Origin: Rhizobium sp. CB3090
GTDB taxonomy: Bacteria; Pseudomonadota; Alphaproteobacteria; Rhizobiales; Rhizobiaceae
Length of the DNA: 64,000 nt
Reading direction: 5' to 3'
NCBI RefSeq assembly: GCF_029714285.1
Contig: NZ_CP121662.1
Location: forward strand, 1,364,001-1,428,000
The position numbers and the translations under genes are program-made. The notes beneath the pieces are model-generated. The model worked only from the letters and a program-made list of their open reading frames with translations. It ran no database searches and was not told the origin of the DNA. Each line of letters starts with the position of its first letter. Position 1 is the stretch's first letter. Shown piece after piece: positions 8,481-18,380 of this stretch.

Positions 8481-10586
8481 CTATCCCGCCCTCAGGAACC
8501 GGATCGCCTCGTCGCGCCGGAAGAGATAGAGCAGGGTACGCACTGCCATGCCACGCTCACCCGCGAGCTCCGGATCGCGTTCGATCAGATAGGCGGCGTC
8601 CTTGCGGGCGATTTCCAGGAGATCGGCATGGGCTTCGAGGCTGGCGATGCGGAAGCCCGGCGTTCCGGACTGGCGCGTGCCAAGCAACTCGCCCTCGCCA
8701 CGCAGCTTCAGATCCTCCTCGGCAATGCGGAAACCATCCTCGGTGTCGCGCATGATCGAAAGCCGCGCATGACCGGTTTCACCGAGCGGCCCTTTATAAA
8801 GCAGGATGCAGGTGGACGCCTCGTCGCCACGTCCGACGCGCCCACGCAACTGATGCAATTGCGCCAGACCGAAACGCTCGGCATGCTCGATCACCATGAT
8901 CGTCGCGTCCGGCACATCGACGCCGACTTCGACCACCGTGGTTGCGACCAGCAGGCGGATATCTCCATTCTTGAAAGCCATCATCACGGCATCTTTTTCC
9001 GGTCCGCTCATGCGGCCGTGAATGAGCCCGATCCCATGCCCGAGCGCCTTCGTCAAACTTGCGTGCCGCTCCTCGACCGACATTAAATCGGATTCTTCGG
9101 TTTCCTCGACAAGTGGGCATATCCAATATGCTTTTTTGCCTTCGGACAAGGCGCTCTTCAACCGCGCAACGATATCACCGGTCCGCTCGGTCGGAATGGT
9201 GATCGTCTGGATCGGCTTGCGGCCCGCGGGCTTTTCGGTGAGCTTCGAGACATCCATGTCGCCGAAGGCGGCAAGCACCAGCGTTCGCGGGATCGGCGTG
9301 GCGGTCATGACCAGCATATGCGGCGAGATCCCCTTCGCCGTCAGCCGCAAGCGCTGATGCACGCCGAAGCGGTGCTGCTCGTCGACGACGGCCAGCATGA
9401 GATTGGCGTAGGTCACGCTGTCCTGAAACAGCGCATGGGTGCCGATGACGATCTGCGCTTCGCCGGAAGCAATGCGTTCCAGGATGGCGTCGCGCTCGCG
9501 GCCTTTGGTGCGCCCGGTCAGCACTTCGACGGACAGATTGGCACTGGCAGCGAATTTCGAGATCGTGGCGTGATGCTGCCGCGCCAGGATTTCGGTCGGC
9601 GCCATCAGCACCGCTTGACCGCCGCTTTCGATCACAGCGGCAATTGCCATTAGCGCCACTAGCGTCTTGCCGGCACCGACATCGCCCTGCAGCAGCCGGA
9701 GCATACGCTCCGTGCCGGCCATGTCTTTCAGAATATCGGCCACGGCTTCCTTCTGACTGTTTGTCATGGAGAAGGGCAGGGATTCCAATATGTTCCCGCT
9801 GATTGTTCCCGTAGGATGCACGGGCTGACCGGCAACCTTGCGCAGACGCTGGCGCACGAGCGACAGCGACAATTGCCCGGCCAGGAATTCGTCATAGGCA
9901 AGCCTGCGGCGGGCAGGCGCTTGCGGATCGATGTCGGCAGCGTCGCGCGGAGCATGCAGCATGTGGAAGCTGTCCGAAATCGAGGGAAAGCCCTGCTTCT
10001 GAGTGAGCGCCGCATCATCCCATTCCGGCAGTTCCGGCATGCGCGTTATCGCCGCCTCGATGGTCTTGCGCAGGAATTTCGGCGAGAGCCCAGCAGTCAG
10101 GGGATAGACCGGCTCGACCAGCGGCAGGTTCTCCGCCTCGCTTTCGCGCATGATATAGTCCGGATGCACCATCGACGGACGGCCGTTGAACCAGTCGACC
10201 TTGCCGCTGACGGTCACCACTTCATCGATCGGCAATTGCTTTTCCAGCCATTGCGCCTTGCCGCGGAAGAACACCAGCCCGAGCTCGCCGGTTTCGTCGT
10301 GCAGGAAGACGCGGTAGGGCACATTGCCGCGCGCGTTCGGCGGCGGCTGATGGCGGTCGACGCGGCCGGTGATGGTGACGATCGCACCCTGCGGCGCCCG
10401 CGCAATACCCGGCTGCTCGCGGCGGTCGATGATGGAATGCGGCGCATGGAAGAGCAGGTCGATGACGCGGCAATCGTCGATGCTTTCTCTATCGAGCAGC
10501 TTCACCAGCAGTTCGGCAATCTTCGGCCCGACGCCGGGCAGCGAAGAGACGGAGGCAAACAGCGGATCGAGGATGGCGGGTCGCAT
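8481..10586 (-). CDS. recG: ATP-dependent DNA helicase RecG
   Basis: Branch-migration helicase that remodels stalled replication forks and Holliday junctions. 701 aa, close to the E. coli length. An N-terminal wedge/OB region is followed by SF2 motor motifs: Walker A LLQGDVGAGKT near residue 300, DEQH box VVDEQHRFG near 400, motif VI QLRGRVGRG. The start at 10586 (MRPAILDPLFASVSSLPGVG) is preferred to an in-frame upstream start that adds 23 unconserved residues. It diverges from sdhE-mfd, a grouping common in rhizobia. Confidence 0.96.
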   Translation of the reverse strand: MRPAILDPLFASVSSLPGVGPKIAELLVKLLDRESIDDCRVIDLLFHAPHSIIDRREQPGIARAPQGAIVTITGRVDRHQPPPNARGNVPYRVFLHDETGELGLVFFRGKAQWLEKQLPIDEVVTVSGKVDWFNGRPSMVHPDYIMRESEAENLPLVEPVYPLTAGLSPKFLRKTIEAAITRMPELPEWDDAALTQKQGFPSISDSFHMLHAPRDAADIDPQAPARRRLAYDEFLAGQLSLSLVRQRLRKVAGQPVHPTGTISGNILESLPFSMTNSQKEAVADILKDMAGTERMLRLLQGDVGAGKTLVALMAIAAVIESGGQAVLMAPTEILARQHHATISKFAASANLSVEVLTGRTKGRERDAILERIASGEAQIVIGTHALFQDSVTYANLMLAVVDEQHRFGVHQRLRLTAKGISPHMLVMTATPIPRTLVLAAFGDMDVSKLTEKPAGRKPIQTITIPTERTGDIVARLKSALSEGKKAYWICPLVEETEESDLMSVEERHASLTKALGHGIGLIHGRMSGPEKDAVMMAFKNGDIRLLVATTVVEVGVDVPDATIMVIEHAERFGLAQLHQLRGRVGRGDEASTCILLYKGPLGETGHARLSIMRDTEDGFRIAEEDLKLRGEGELLGTRQSGTPGFRIASLEAHADLLEIARKDAAYLIERDPELAGERGMAVRTLLYLFRRDEAIRFLRAG

Positions 10587-10758
10587 GGCCGGCAAAATGC
10601 GACGGGGAGGGTGGCTTGGCAAGGCCTGAGGGTCATGCGGGCTTCTAGGAGGCACATACTCCCCGGAAAATTACGCGCGGCATGCTTTTTTCCGAAAAAC
10701 CGGTTCCCACCTTTCAAGGCTGGTTTTATAGAGACGCAGCAACATAAAGGTGTTTTTG

Positions 10759-11073
10759 ATGACTGGGCTGACTCTCAGCAGTGCCGATCTCGATCCCCGC
10801 CGCCGGCGCATTCTGTTTCGCTGTTGGCACCGCGGCATCCGCGAGATGGATCTTGTTTTCGGCCAGTTCGCCGATAACGAATTGCCTGCGCTTGCCGAGG
10901 CCGAACTCGATGAACTCGAGCGTATCATGGCCGAAGAAGACAACGATCTTCTGAGGTGGATCCTCGGTAGCCAGCCGACGCCGCAGCATATGCAGACTCC
11001 GCTCTTTGAGCGCCTGGCGTCCTATAGGCCCGATTTCGAAGAGATCGCCGAAAGGTTCGGACTGACCAAATGA
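10759..11073 (+). CDS. sdhE: FAD assembly factor SdhE family
   Basis: 104-aa protein of the SdhE/YgfY/CptB family, which promotes covalent flavinylation of SdhA in succinate dehydrogenase. The signature RGxxE motif is present (HRGIREMD, about residue 25), preceded by an arginine-rich stretch, and the length is typical. The ATG at 10759 is preceded by AAGG; a GTG three codons upstream lacks this spacing. Its stop overlaps the mfd start by 4 bp (ATGA), so the two are translationally coupled. Confidence 0.88.
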   Translation: MTGLTLSSADLDPRRRRILFRCWHRGIREMDLVFGQFADNELPALAEAELDELERIMAEEDNDLLRWILGSQPTPQHMQTPLFERLASYRPDFEEIAERFGLTK

Positions 11074-14000
11074 TCCCCGGTTTCGATGCGAAGAAGCTGA
11101 TCGCGGCAATCGAGCCGCTCACGGTCGGCCATGTTCCCTCCGGCCTGGAGCCGTTCCTGTTGGCCGAGCTGGCGAAGACCGGTCAACCGGTTGCCTATGT
11201 CATGTCCGACGGCCAGCACATGGCCGATGTCGAACAGATGCTCGGTTTCATCGCGCCCGATATTCCGGTCTTGACGCTTCCCGCCTGGGACTGCCTTCCC
11301 TATGACCGGGTCTCGCCGAGTTCGGACACCTCGGCCCGCCGTCTCGCAGCGCTTTCCGGCCTGATCGCCCATCATCACAAGCCGCATGCCGCAATCGTCC
11401 TGGTCACGGTCAATGCCATGCTGCAGAAGGTGGCGCCGCAGGACGTGATCGAAAGCCTGGCCTTCTCGGCCCGGCCGGGCAATCAGGTGCGCATGGACGA
11501 CATCGCCAGCCGGCTTGAGCGCAACGGCTTCGATCGCGTCGCGACCGTGCGCGAAGTCGGCGAATATGCCGTCCGCGGCGGTATCCTCGATGTCTTCGTG
11601 CCGGGCACCGAAGAGCCGGTGCGCCTTGATTTCTTCGGCGATACGCTGGAAAGCATCCGCAGCTTCGATCCTGCCAGCCAGCGCACCACCGGCCAGATCC
11701 GCTCCCTCGACCTCAATCCAATGAGCGAAGTCACCCTGACGCCGGATACGATCAGCCGTTTCCGCAAGAACTATCTTTCCGCTTTCGGCGCGGCGACGCG
11801 TGACGACGCGCTCTATGTCGCCGTCTCGGAAGGCCGTCGCTACGCCGGCATGGAACACTGGCTGCCGCTGTTCTACGAGAAGCTGGAGACGGTTTTCGAC
11901 TATCTCCGCGGCTTCCGGCTTGTCACCGACCATACGGTGCGCGAAGCTGCCGAGGAACGCTCCAAGCTCGTCTTCGACTATTACGACGCTCGTCTGAATT
12001 CCGGGCAGGCGGCCAAGGGCCAGATGGCGCAGGGCACGCCATACAAGCCGGTAACGCCCGGCCAGCTCTATCTTGACGGTAGCACCTTCGCCAAGGCACT
12101 CGATGCCTTCAATGCCGTACGTATCTCGCCCTTCAATGAACACGAGGGCGAGGCCCGCCGCGTCGTCAGCGTCGATGCCCGCCAAGGGCCGCGCTGGGCG
12201 CGATCCTCCACGGATAACGCCGACAGCGAGCGGGTCAATGTCTTCGACGCCGTGGTCAAGCACATCGCCGATCGCCGCGCCGCCGGCGGTAAGGTCTTGA
12301 TATCGGCCTGGACGGAAGGTTCGCTCGATCGCCTGTTGCAGGTGCTGGCCGAACACGGGCTTGCCCGCGTCAAGACGATCGAGGCCTTCAAGGATATTGG
12401 ATCGCTGGAGAAGGGCGAGGCGGCTGCGGCCGTGCTGAGCCTGGAAGCAGGCTTCGAGGCCGGCGATCTCGTCGTCATCGGCGAGCAGGATATCCTCGGC
12501 GACCGCATGGTGCGTCGCTCCAAGCGCCGCAAACGCGCCGCCGATTTCATCTCCGAGGTGGCCGGTCTCGACGAGGGTTCGATCGTCGTTCATGCCGAAC
12601 ATGGTATCGGACGTTTCGTCGGTCTGCGCACCATTGAGGCGGCCGGCGCGCCGCACGCCTGTCTCGAGCTGCAATATGCCGACGACGCCAAGCTTTTCCT
12701 GCCGGTCGAAAACATCGATCTCCTTTCACGCTATGGCGGCGAGGGCACCGAGGCGCAGCTCGACAAGCTCGGCGGCGGCGCCTGGCAGATGCGCAAGGCA
12801 AAGCTCAAGAAGCGCCTGCTGGATATGGCCGGTGCGCTGATCCGTGTCGCGGCCGAACGCCTGACGCGGCATGCGCCGGTGCTGACCTCGCCGGAAGGGC
12901 TTTACGACGAGTTCGCCGCCCGCTTCCCCTATGACGAGACCGAAGATCAGATGAACGCCATCGACGCGGTGCGCGATGATCTCGGCGCCGGCCGGCCGAT
13001 GGATCGCCTCGTCTGCGGCGACGTCGGTTTCGGCAAGACGGAAGTGGCGCTGCGCGCCGCCTTCGTGGCGGCCATGAACGGCGTACAGGTTGCAGTCGTC
13101 GTGCCGACGACCTTGCTTGCTCGTCAGCATTTCAAGACCTTCTCAGAGCGTTTCCGCGGCTTGCCGATCCGTGTGCAGCAGGCCTCGCGCCTCGTGGGGG
13201 CCAAGGATCTGGCCCTGACCAAGAAGGAAGTGGCCGATGGTAAGACCGATATCGTCGTCGGCACGCATGCGCTGCTTGGCGCCGGCATCCAATTCGCCAA
13301 TCTCGGCCTGCTGGTCATCGATGAGGAGCAGCACTTCGGCGTGAAGCACAAGGAGCGGCTGAAGGAGCTGAAGAGCGACGTGCATGTGCTGACGCTATCG
13401 GCAACGCCGATCCCGCGTACGCTGCAGCTCGCCATGACTGGGGTGCGCGAACTCTCGCTAATCACCACGCCGCCCGTCGACCGCATGGCGGTGCGCACCT
13501 TCATTTCGCCTTTCGATTCGCTCGTCATCCGCGAAACGCTGATGCGCGAGCATTATCGCGGCGGCCAGAGCTTCTATGTTTGCCCGCGTCTCGCCGATCT
13601 CGCCGATATCCATGCCTTCCTCCAGTCCGATGTGCCGGAACTGAAAGTGGCTGTTGCGCATGGCCAGATGCCGGCCGGTGAGCTCGAAGACATCATGAAC
13701 GCCTTCTATGAAGGCCGATACGACGTGCTGCTATCGACCACCATCGTCGAATCGGGTCTCGACGTGCCAACGGCCAATACGCTGATCGTCCACCGCGCCG
13801 ACATGTTTGGGCTGGCTCAGCTCTATCAGCTCCGCGGCCGCGTCGGTCGATCGAAAGTGCGCGCCTTCGCGCTGTTCACCCTGCCGGTCAACAAGGTGCT
13901 GACGACGACGGCGGAGCGCCGCCTGAAGGTGCTGCAGTCACTCGATACGCTCGGCGCCGGCTTCCAGCTCGCCAGCCACGACCTCGATATCCGCGGTGCC

Positions 14001-14570
14001 GGCAATCTGCTCGGCGAGGAACAGTCCGGTCACATCAAGGAAGTGGGCTTCGAGCTTTACCAGCAGATGCTCGAAGAGGCTGTCGCCGAGGTCAAGGGCG
14101 TCGACGAAATCCAGGATACCGGCTGGTCACCGCAGATTTCCGTCGGCACGCCGGTCATGATTCCTGACGATTATGTGCCGGACCTGCATCTGCGCATGGC
14201 GCTCTATCGCCGTCTCGGCGAAATCACCGAGATCAAGGAGATCGACAGTTTCGGTGCCGAAATGATCGATCGATTCGGCCCGATGCCGCTGGAAGTGCAG
14301 CACCTACTCAAGATCGTCTACATCAAGTCGCTTTGCCGCATCGCCAATGTCGAAAAGCTGGACGCCGGCCCGAAGGGCGTCGTCGTGCAATTCCGCAACA
14401 AGGAATTCCCTAACCCGGCCAACCTCGTCGGCTATATCGCCAAGCAAGGCACAATGGCAAAGATCCGCCCCGACCAGAGCGTCTTCCTGACCCGCGACCT
14501 CCCGACGCCGGAAAAGCGGCTCCAGGGCGCGGCTGTGGTAATGACGCAGTTGGCGGAGTTGGCGAAGTAG
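11070..14570 (+). CDS. mfd: Transcription-repair coupling factor
   Basis: Removes RNA polymerase stalled at lesions and recruits UvrA. 1166 aa, typical. The UvrB-like N-terminal region spans about residues 1-350. The RNAP-interaction domain contains VVHAEHGIGRF near 507. The RecG-like translocase has Walker A CGDVGFGKTEVALRA near 648 and a DEEQ box (VIDEEQHFG) near 750, then QLRGRVGRS. The C-terminal D7 domain follows from about 1000. Its partner UvrA is encoded 10 kb downstream in this window. The start overlaps sdhE. Confidence 0.97.
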   Translation: MIPGFDAKKLIAAIEPLTVGHVPSGLEPFLLAELAKTGQPVAYVMSDGQHMADVEQMLGFIAPDIPVLTLPAWDCLPYDRVSPSSDTSARRLAALSGLIAHHHKPHAAIVLVTVNAMLQKVAPQDVIESLAFSARPGNQVRMDDIASRLERNGFDRVATVREVGEYAVRGGILDVFVPGTEEPVRLDFFGDTLESIRSFDPASQRTTGQIRSLDLNPMSEVTLTPDTISRFRKNYLSAFGAATRDDALYVAVSEGRRYAGMEHWLPLFYEKLETVFDYLRGFRLVTDHTVREAAEERSKLVFDYYDARLNSGQAAKGQMAQGTPYKPVTPGQLYLDGSTFAKALDAFNAVRISPFNEHEGEARRVVSVDARQGPRWARSSTDNADSERVNVFDAVVKHIADRRAAGGKVLISAWTEGSLDRLLQVLAEHGLARVKTIEAFKDIGSLEKGEAAAAVLSLEAGFEAGDLVVIGEQDILGDRMVRRSKRRKRAADFISEVAGLDEGSIVVHAEHGIGRFVGLRTIEAAGAPHACLELQYADDAKLFLPVENIDLLSRYGGEGTEAQLDKLGGGAWQMRKAKLKKRLLDMAGALIRVAAERLTRHAPVLTSPEGLYDEFAARFPYDETEDQMNAIDAVRDDLGAGRPMDRLVCGDVGFGKTEVALRAAFVAAMNGVQVAVVVPTTLLARQHFKTFSERFRGLPIRVQQASRLVGAKDLALTKKEVADGKTDIVVGTHALLGAGIQFANLGLLVIDEEQHFGVKHKERLKELKSDVHVLTLSATPIPRTLQLAMTGVRELSLITTPPVDRMAVRTFISPFDSLVIRETLMREHYRGGQSFYVCPRLADLADIHAFLQSDVPELKVAVAHGQMPAGELEDIMNAFYEGRYDVLLSTTIVESGLDVPTANTLIVHRADMFGLAQLYQLRGRVGRSKVRAFALFTLPVNKVLTTTAERRLKVLQSLDTLGAGFQLASHDLDIRGAGNLLGEEQSGHIKEVGFELYQQMLEEAVAEVKGVDEIQDTGWSPQISVGTPVMIPDDYVPDLHLRMALYRRLGEITEIKEIDSFGAEMIDRFGPMPLEVQHLLKIVYIKSLCRIANVEKLDAGPKGVVVQFRNKEFPNPANLVGYIAKQGTMAKIRPDQSVFLTRDLPTPEKRLQGAAVVMTQLAELAK

Positions 14571-14604
14571 AAATAGGCTCCATCATTAGCAACTTGATTG
14601 GAGA

Positions 14605-14624
14605 CCACTTTCGGCCCGAAGTGG
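14605..14624. terminator. Short hairpin between convergent mfd and phosphotransferase gene
   Basis: CCACTT and AAGTGG flank an 8-nt GC-rich centre. It occupies the 76-bp gap between the mfd stop and the end of the convergent gene. There is no T run, so a terminator role is only suggested by position. Confidence 0.3.
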
Positions 14625-14646
14625 ACGTGCGGTTGTCCACGAAGGC

Positions 14647-15381
14647 TCAGACCGACCGAACTTCGGCAAGCCGTTTGACGGAGTATTCGTCCTTCCAGCA
14701 AACGGCGGCTTCCCAGGCGGCTGACGCTTGCGAGGCGATATCAAACGCGTCGTCAGCGAGATCGGCGGCATTTTCGGGCAGCGCGAGGTCAAGGTCGGGA
14801 ACATCGACGTGTGCCTCGTCCCAGTCGATCAACGCGACCCGATCTACGGTTATGCGAATATTTCCTGGGTTATTGGGGTTTCCGTGGACAACGCATGTCT
14901 GACGCCCGATTAGCCGCGACCACGCTGCTCGACATCGAATAACACCCTCGGGCGGCATCGCGGTAAGGTCGATCCTCGTACCGGTTTCGGCATGCAGGAG
15001 GTCGGTCGATGATTTCCAACCGGGGCGCTGCGGCCATCCTTGCGTCAACCGATGCAACTCGCGGAGCGTGTCGGCAACGCGACGCCAGTCGGACGTCGTC
15101 TCGGGCGGTCTGCCCTTCGTGTATTTCATCACCACCAGACCGTCCACGAACAGGCGGCCGTCTGTCGTCGGGATCGGCACTGGAACAGTCATACCTTCAC
15201 GGTCGAGGTGTTGGAGTAGCTCAGTTTCCCACGCGAGATCAGCGTCGGTCCTGGAGCCGAGACGACCGACTGCGATCCGCCCGCAGGCGCGAACGCTCCA
15301 CACGTCATTGGCAACTCCACCGGTCAGTGGTTCGATGCGAACCGCGTCTTCACCCCATTGCCCGAGTGCTTCCCATCCCAT
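14647..15381 (-). CDS. Aminoglycoside-phosphotransferase-fold protein with altered catalytic loop
   Basis: 244 aa with the layout of APH/choline-kinase-like small-molecule kinases. An N-lobe glycine-rich TGGVANDVWSV lies at about residues 20-30; the hinge is VVMKYTKGRP; a C-lobe 'Brenner' loop is at 166-174; the metal-binding ALIDWDEAH is at about 183-191. The catalytic loop reads HGNPNNPGN where the family has HGDxxxxN, so the catalytic Asp is Asn168 and the loop is one residue longer. The N-lobe lysine position also appears to be arginine (VGRL). It may be a low-activity or repurposed kinase. No RNA or transport neighbour hints at a substrate, and drug resistance should not be assumed. Confidence 0.7.
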   Translation of the reverse strand: MGWEALGQWGEDAVRIEPLTGGVANDVWSVRACGRIAVGRLGSRTDADLAWETELLQHLDREGMTVPVPIPTTDGRLFVDGLVVMKYTKGRPPETTSDWRRVADTLRELHRLTQGWPQRPGWKSSTDLLHAETGTRIDLTAMPPEGVIRCRAAWSRLIGRQTCVVHGNPNNPGNIRITVDRVALIDWDEAHVDVPDLDLALPENAADLADDAFDIASQASAAWEAAVCWKDEYSVKRLAEVRSV

Positions 15382-15520
15382 TCGTAATACCCTTGGCGGC
15401 TATGATGATTTCGGCGGGAGAGAAGATCTAAGATGCCGCGATAATCGCATTAGCGCTTAGCTGTATTCTCATTTCCGAAAGGAAGTACGCTGATGACATC
15501 CGCCGCCCGACGACATCAGC

Positions 15521-16192
15521 TCAATTCATCCCAGCCCGCGCTTCCGCCTTCAGCTTGGCGATATCGCGCAGCGCCCCGACCAGCACATCCGGCGTCTGCG
15601 CACCGCTGACGGCATATTGCTGGTCGAAGATGAAGAAGGGGACGCCGTTGACGCCGATCTTTTGGGCGGCGTCGATTTCGCCGATGATGAGGTCGCGATC
15701 GGCATTGGAGGAGAGCAGGGTGGCGATGACGGAGCGGTCGAGGCCAGCCGTTTCGGCGATATCCAGCAGCACCGCATGATCGCCGACATTGCGGCCTTCC
15801 TCGAAATTGGCCTTGAACAGGGCGGTAACCACCTTTTCCTGCTTCTCCCGGTCCTCGGTGCCCGCCCATTGGATGAGGCGGTGGGCGTCAAGCGTGTTCG
15901 GGCCGATCTTGATGGCGTCGAAATCGAAGTTGATGCCCACTTCGCGGCCGAGATCGCTCAGCGTCTTGTGCGCCTGCGCCACGCGTTCCGCGCCGCCAAG
16001 CTTCTGCTCAAGCGCCGTCTTCTGGTCGACGCCTTCAGGCGGATAATCGGGATTGAGGCGGTAGGGCCGCCAATTGATGTCGACGCCCACTTCGTCCTGC
16101 ACCTCGGCGATTGCCAGCTCCAGCCGAGCCTTGCCGAGATAGCACCACGGACAAACGACGTCCGAGACGATATCGATCGTGATGCGTTCCAT
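15521..16192 (-). CDS. DsbA-family (FrnE-like) thiol oxidoreductase
   Basis: 223 aa, no signal peptide, so probably cytoplasmic. The thioredoxin-fold active site CPWC is at about residues 14-17 (SDVVCPWCYLGK), followed by the helical insertion and a cis-proline segment GVNGVPFFIFDQQYAVSGAQ typical of FrnE/2-hydroxychromene isomerase-like DsbA proteins. FrnE-type proteins act as disulfide isomerases or oxidoreductases and are often linked to oxidative stress. The YejA-like binding protein ends upstream on the same strand after 110 bp; no functional link is evident. Confidence 0.88.
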   Translation of the reverse strand: MERITIDIVSDVVCPWCYLGKARLELAIAEVQDEVGVDINWRPYRLNPDYPPEGVDQKTALEQKLGGAERVAQAHKTLSDLGREVGINFDFDAIKIGPNTLDAHRLIQWAGTEDREKQEKVVTALFKANFEEGRNVGDHAVLLDIAETAGLDRSVIATLLSSNADRDLIIGEIDAAQKIGVNGVPFFIFDQQYAVSGAQTPDVLVGALRDIAKLKAEARAGMN

Positions 16193-16302
16193 GGCTCAAT
16201 CCTTCCGATCTATTTGGTTTAAGGTGCCATCTAGGCCTTTGGGACGGAGCCTTCAACCGGTTACCGAAAAGGAACCGGATAAGATTTGGCGGCGAGGGCG
16301 CT

Positions 16303-18114
16303 TTATTGCACCGATGCATCCCACCAAACGGGCAACTGATAGCCATAGAGCGGCAGGACATCGGGATGTGCGATACGGCTGCGCCGCGCCACCCATTGCT
16401 GGTCGATATGATAGAGCGGCACGAGGTAATAGCCCGAGATCAGGATGCGGTCGAAAGAGCGCACCGCGTCGCGGAAATCCTCGGCCGAGTGTGCCGTCAG
16501 GAAATGCGACATCAGCGTATCCACATCCGGGTCGGCGACCCCTGCGAAATTGAAGCTGCCTTCGGTTTTTGCGGCGGTCGAACTCCAGCGCCCGAGCTGT
16601 TCGGTTCCCGGCGATAGCGACGAGGGATAAGACTTGATGATCATGTCATAGTCGTAGCTGATCGTCCGGCGCTGATATTGCGAATCATCGACCGTGCGGA
16701 TGGTCACTGCGATGCCGAGCAGCGCTAGCGACCGGCGATAAGCGATCGCAATGCGCTCCTGGTCCGGACTCTGCGTCATGATCTCGAAGCTGAGCTGACG
16801 TCCCGCGCTATCGACCATTTTTTCGCCTTTGATCGTGTAACCGCCTTGTTTGAGCAGGTCGACGGCCTTGCGCAGGATAGCGCGGTCACGGCCGGAACCG
16901 TCGCTGACGGGCAGCTTGTATGTGCCATCAAGCACGTCGCGATCGATGCGATCCTTGATCGGGCCGAGCATGGTGAGTTCATGCGCATCGGCAGGCACGC
17001 CGAAAGACGAGAGGTCGGAGTTCTGCCAATAGCTTTCGGTGCGCGTATAGGCATTCGAGGAGAGGTTCCGGTTCACCCATTCGAAGTCGAAGGCGAGCGT
17101 CAGTCCCTTCCGAACCTTCTTATCGGCAAAGATCGGCCGCCGCGTATTGAAGACGAAACCGAACATGCCGCTTGGCAGCTTCGGCTTGAAGACGTCCTTG
17201 ACGACGGCGCCGGAGGTCACGGCCGGGAAATCATAGGCCTGCTGCCAATGGCCGGGGCTGCCGTCGGGATAAATGTCGATATCGCCTTTTTTGAAGGCTT
17301 CGAACAGCGTGGTGTCCTGCAGGAAATAATTGACCGATATCTCGTCGTAATTGTCGACGCCGACCTTCGACGGAATATCCTTGCCCCAATAATCGGTATT
17401 GCGCTCAAAAACGATGCGCTGGCCGGGATCGATGCTTTTGACCCTATAGGGCCCGGAACCAATCGGTATGCTGAGCGTGGTCCGGTCGAAATTATCCGCG
17501 TCGATCGCATGTTTTGGCAGGATCGGCAACGACGAAGCGATGATCAGCGGCGTTTCGCGATTGGCCTTGTCGTTGAAGTGGACCAGAACGCTGTGATCGC
17601 CGACTTTCTCGATCTTGGCAACGGTGTCGAGCCAGGACGAAAACGGAACGCGACCCTTATCGTGCAGCAGTTGAAAGGTGAAGATTACATCTTCGGGCGT
17701 CACCGGCTGCCCGTCCGACCATTTCGCATTCGGATTGAGGTTGAACTGGATATAGCTGCGGCTGTCGTCCCATTCGACCGTCTGGGCGAGCAGCCCGTAA
17801 AGCGTGAACGGCTCATCACGCGAGCGCTGCATCAGCGATTCGTAGATGAGGTTGCCATAATCCGGATCCCACATGCCGCGCGCCGTCGTGCGCATGCTTT
17901 TCAGGATGAAAGGATTGAGATTATCGAAGGTGCCGACGACGCCATAGTTGATGTGGCCGCCCTTCTTTACGTTCGGATTGACATAGGGAAAATGCGTATA
18001 ATCGGCCGGCAGCGCCGGATCTCCATGCATTGCAATGCCATAGAGCGGCTGAGCGGCCGCGGCACTGCAGAATGCTGAGAAGAACAGGAAAATAGCGATC
18101 CGGAGCGCTTGCAT
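16303..18114 (-). CDS. Periplasmic oligopeptide-type ABC substrate-binding protein (family 5, YejA-like)
   Basis: 603 aa from the chosen start, which gives a clean Sec signal peptide (MQALRIAIFLFFSAFCSAAAA) with GGAAAGGA upstream. In-frame upstream starts exist (18138, 18159, 18279) but add unconserved sequence. The mature protein has the SBP family 5 architecture, with PVTPEDVIFTFQLL near residue 150 and GPYRVKSIDPGQRIVFERN near 210; the length matches E. coli YejA, which binds peptides and microcin C. No permease or ATPase genes are adjacent, so it is an orphan binding protein here. Peptide specificity is inferred from family. Confidence 0.85.
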   Translation of the reverse strand: MQALRIAIFLFFSAFCSAAAAQPLYGIAMHGDPALPADYTHFPYVNPNVKKGGHINYGVVGTFDNLNPFILKSMRTTARGMWDPDYGNLIYESLMQRSRDEPFTLYGLLAQTVEWDDSRSYIQFNLNPNAKWSDGQPVTPEDVIFTFQLLHDKGRVPFSSWLDTVAKIEKVGDHSVLVHFNDKANRETPLIIASSLPILPKHAIDADNFDRTTLSIPIGSGPYRVKSIDPGQRIVFERNTDYWGKDIPSKVGVDNYDEISVNYFLQDTTLFEAFKKGDIDIYPDGSPGHWQQAYDFPAVTSGAVVKDVFKPKLPSGMFGFVFNTRRPIFADKKVRKGLTLAFDFEWVNRNLSSNAYTRTESYWQNSDLSSFGVPADAHELTMLGPIKDRIDRDVLDGTYKLPVSDGSGRDRAILRKAVDLLKQGGYTIKGEKMVDSAGRQLSFEIMTQSPDQERIAIAYRRSLALLGIAVTIRTVDDSQYQRRTISYDYDMIIKSYPSSLSPGTEQLGRWSSTAAKTEGSFNFAGVADPDVDTLMSHFLTAHSAEDFRDAVRSFDRILISGYYLVPLYHIDQQWVARRSRIAHPDVLPLYGYQLPVWWDASVQ

Positions 18115-18380
18115 GGCATCCTTTCCGGTAAGGGGCATGATTCTGCGGAACCTTATCATGAGAGTGCCGAATCCAACACGCGCTGACCGGAATTCTTGGG
18201 TCTCGACAGAAAAGACCAAAGAAAAGCTGGATATCCGCGCCTGTGCGATGTAACAGGGGGGCCGGGTTTCCCGGGTCATGCATTTGCCTTAATCTTTCGA
18301 CAGGTGGACGGCGGTTTGACCCGAATGGCATGGGGCGGCAGGCTGTCGTCCCGCATCGGATTTCAGGAGGCGGTTTCGCT

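Noticed and set aside
11022..12674. 550-codon open frame antisense to mfd
   Set aside because: Shadow frame produced by GC-rich codon bias of mfd; composition and lack of any domain motif do not support a protein.
14647..15381. Antibiotic resistance gene (aminoglycoside phosphotransferase)
   Set aside because: Only the fold matches; the catalytic motif is altered and there is no mobile context, so resistance is not supported.
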